Below are positions 62,582-64,000 of a DNA stretch of 64,000 nucleotides, in pieces. Source of the DNA: Flagellimonas sp947499585 (GTDB taxonomy: Bacteria > Bacteroidota > Bacteroidia > Flavobacteriales > Flavobacteriaceae); NCBI RefSeq assembly GCF_044596045.1, contig NZ_CP138995.1, forward strand, positions 1 through 64,000, given 5' to 3'. How positions within the stretch are numbered: position 1 is the stretch's first letter; every line of letters starts with the position of its first letter. The notes under the pieces were generated by a model. It had not been told where the DNA came from. It saw nothing but the letters and a program-made list of their open reading frames with translations, and did not search any database. Made by a program: the position numbers and the translations under genes.

Positions 62582-64000
62582 ATGCAACTACCCAAAACAT
62601 TTCATTTTGGCGAACATCATCTAACTGCAAGTATCGCCATAGGCATCGCAAAGGGTTCGGTCAAAGGAATTATATCAGCAGATTATATCAAGAAAATTGA
62701 GGTAAGCAACCTTCGCGTTCAAAACATTGTTGCCAAAGGTGACACTGTTTATGGTATAAATACGGGCTTCGGACCTTTGTGCAATACCAAGATTTCCAAG
62801 GAGGATACTAAAATTCTTCAATCCAATATTTTACAAAGTCATAGTGTTGGAGTGGGAAAACCCATATCCAAAGAACTTGCCAAGCTAATGCTTATCTTAA
62901 AAATCCATGCCCTTGCCAAAGGATATTCGGGTATCGCAATTGCCACAATTAATCGAATGCTCTGGCATTTGGAGCATGATGCTATTCCTGTGGTTCCGTC
63001 ACAAGGTTCAGTAGGAGCTTCTGGTGATTTGGCTCCCCTCTCCCATTTATTTCTTCCCTTAATCGGGCTAGGCAAAGTAAATTATAAAGGAGAAACCATT
63101 ACTACCGATCAGCTATTTAAGAAAACTGGACTTCAGTCTTTGGGACTTGGTCCAAAGGAAGGTTTGGCGCTCATCAACGGCACACAATTCATTGCTACAC
63201 ACGGCATATTGGTCCTACAAAAACTGCAATATTGCCTAAGACATGCCGATATTATTGGAGCTATGATGCTGGAAGGACTTCAAGGCTCTATGAAACCTTT
63301 TCATGAAGAACTGCATACACTTCGCCCTTTTAAAGGAAACCAACATGTGGCCGGAAGAATACGAACACTGCTCCAAGGTTCCGAAATTTTGGAAGACCAT
63401 ATCGACTGTGAACGAGTCCAAGATCCGTACTCGCTTCGTTGCATGCCTCAAGTACACGGTGCATCTAGGAATACATGGCTGCACTTAAAAGAACTGTTGG
63501 AGGTGGAACTTAATTCTGTTACTGACAATCCGGTAATCATCAATGATGAGTTGACCATAAGTGGAGGTAATTTTCACGGACAGCCCTTGGCCATGGCTTT
63601 GGACTACGCCGCACTGGCAGCTTCAGAATTAGGGAGCATTTCGGACCGAAGAATTTATTTGGCACTTGAAGGGAATAGTCCAGGAGTGCCTAAATTGTTG
63701 ATGGGAGATACTGGAATCAATTCTGGATACATGATTTTACAGTATACAACAGCAGCATTGGCCAGTGAAAATAAAAGTCTTTGTTTTCCGGCGAGCGCGG
63801 ATAGTATCCCAACCTCTTTAGGACAAGAAGATCATGTAAGTATGGGATCCATAAGTGGGAGAAAAGCGCTCCAAATTATTGAAAATGTTGAAAAGATATT
63901 GGCCATTGAGCTATTAACCGCCGCTCAAGCCTTTGAATTCAGAAAACCTTTAAAATCAGGGGTGGTATTGGATGAAATTCATAAATTCATAAGAACCAAA
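62582..64000 (+). CDS. hutH: Histidine ammonia-lyase, 3' end beyond the window
   Basis: An uninterrupted frame of 473 codons from ATG 62582 to the window edge, so the C-terminus is missing. The MIO cofactor tripeptide Ala-Ser-Gly lies in SVGASGDLAPLSH. Other motifs: YGINTGFGPL, ALINGTQFIATHG, HGASRNTW, ELNSVTDNPV, GNFHGQP and LGQEDHVSMG. It converts histidine to trans-urocanate, the first step of histidine breakdown. It may be under the divergent LysR regulator. Confidence 0.95.
   Translation, partial: MQLPKTFHFGEHHLTASIAIGIAKGSVKGIISADYIKKIEVSNLRVQNIVAKGDTVYGINTGFGPLCNTKISKEDTKILQSNILQSHSVGVGKPISKELAKLMLILKIHALAKGYSGIAIATINRMLWHLEHDAIPVVPSQGSVGASGDLAPLSHLFLPLIGLGKVNYKGETITTDQLFKKTGLQSLGLGPKEGLALINGTQFIATHGILVLQKLQYCLRHADIIGAMMLEGLQGSMKPFHEELHTLRPFKGNQHVAGRIRTLLQGSEILEDHIDCERVQDPYSLRCMPQVHGASRNTWLHLKELLEVELNSVTDNPVIINDELTISGGNFHGQPLAMALDYAALAASELGSISDRRIYLALEGNSPGVPKLLMGDTGINSGYMILQYTTAALASENKSLCFPASADSIPTSLGQEDHVSMGSISGRKALQIIENVEKILAIELLTAAQAFEFRKPLKSGVVLDEIHKFIRTK

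Overview
The window looks like chromosomal DNA of a member of the Flavobacteriaceae (phylum Bacteroidota). The DNA is AT-rich. Several families are typical of that group: DUF2911, DUF6503, DUF4407, a LruC-domain lipoprotein, many short lipoproteins with a Leu/Ile-x-(Ser/Gly)-Cys lipobox, and LytS/LytTR two-component pairs. TAnnTTTG-like promoter elements are also visible. No rRNA, CRISPR array, intact insertion sequence or phage was seen. One tRNA gene (tRNA-Leu, anticodon TAG) is present.

Layout. 0-4 kb: a GDSL esterase divergent from an ABC ATPase/FtsX-like permease pair, the same arrangement as E. coli tesA / ybbA-ybbP. 4-18.5 kb: a loose accessory region with an AraC regulator, a DUF6624 lipoprotein, an HtrA-like protease with an outer-membrane barrel and a DUF2147 protein divergent from a LytS/LytTR pair, an attC-like inverted-repeat element, TPR/DUF2911/trypsin-like/DUF6503 secreted proteins, a decayed LytTR regulator, a SnoaL-like protein and a bactofilin-like membrane protein. 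It ends at tRNA-Leu with a possible integration scar. 18.7-24.4 kb: M20 dipeptidase, sulfide:quinone reductase-like flavoprotein, DUF4407 protein, secreted alpha/beta hydrolase. 24.5-47.4 kb: a large minus-strand exopolysaccharide locus. It holds dTDP-rhamnose synthesis (rfbBACD), UDP-glucuronate/UDP-xylose synthesis (ugd plus a UXS-like decarboxylase), six glycosyltransferases, an acetyltransferase, polymerase, flippase, a Wzc-like protein, a TolC-like protein, an initiating sugar transferase and a LruC lipoprotein; one receiver-kinase gene lies on the opposite strand. 47.0-55.6 kb: a signalling block upstream of the polysaccharide genes, with two single-domain receivers, an H-NOX protein, a four-PAS histidine kinase, a FIST protein, a second histidine kinase, an HPt protein, a LytTR regulator, a STAS protein and a glycosyltransferase. 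55.7-60.4 kb: a tightly overlapping minus-strand operon with ruvC, hemW, a cyclase and small proteins. 60.5-64 kb: DUF456 protein, nitroreductase, LysR regulator and a divergent, truncated hutH.

How the parts fit. The most interesting unit is the signalling block together with the polysaccharide locus. Two candidate nitric-oxide sensors (H-NOX, and a FIST protein of the kind that includes NosP) each sit beside their own receiver-less histidine kinase, and the set shares an HPt protein and a LytTR regulator. Downstream, the sugar transferase that would start the repeat unit carries an N-terminal receiver-like domain in which the phospho-acceptor Asp is replaced by Glu, and the Wzc-like protein has a degenerate kinase domain. 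I infer a gas-sensing phosphorelay that controls matrix polysaccharide. The sequence shows the parts; the wiring is inference.
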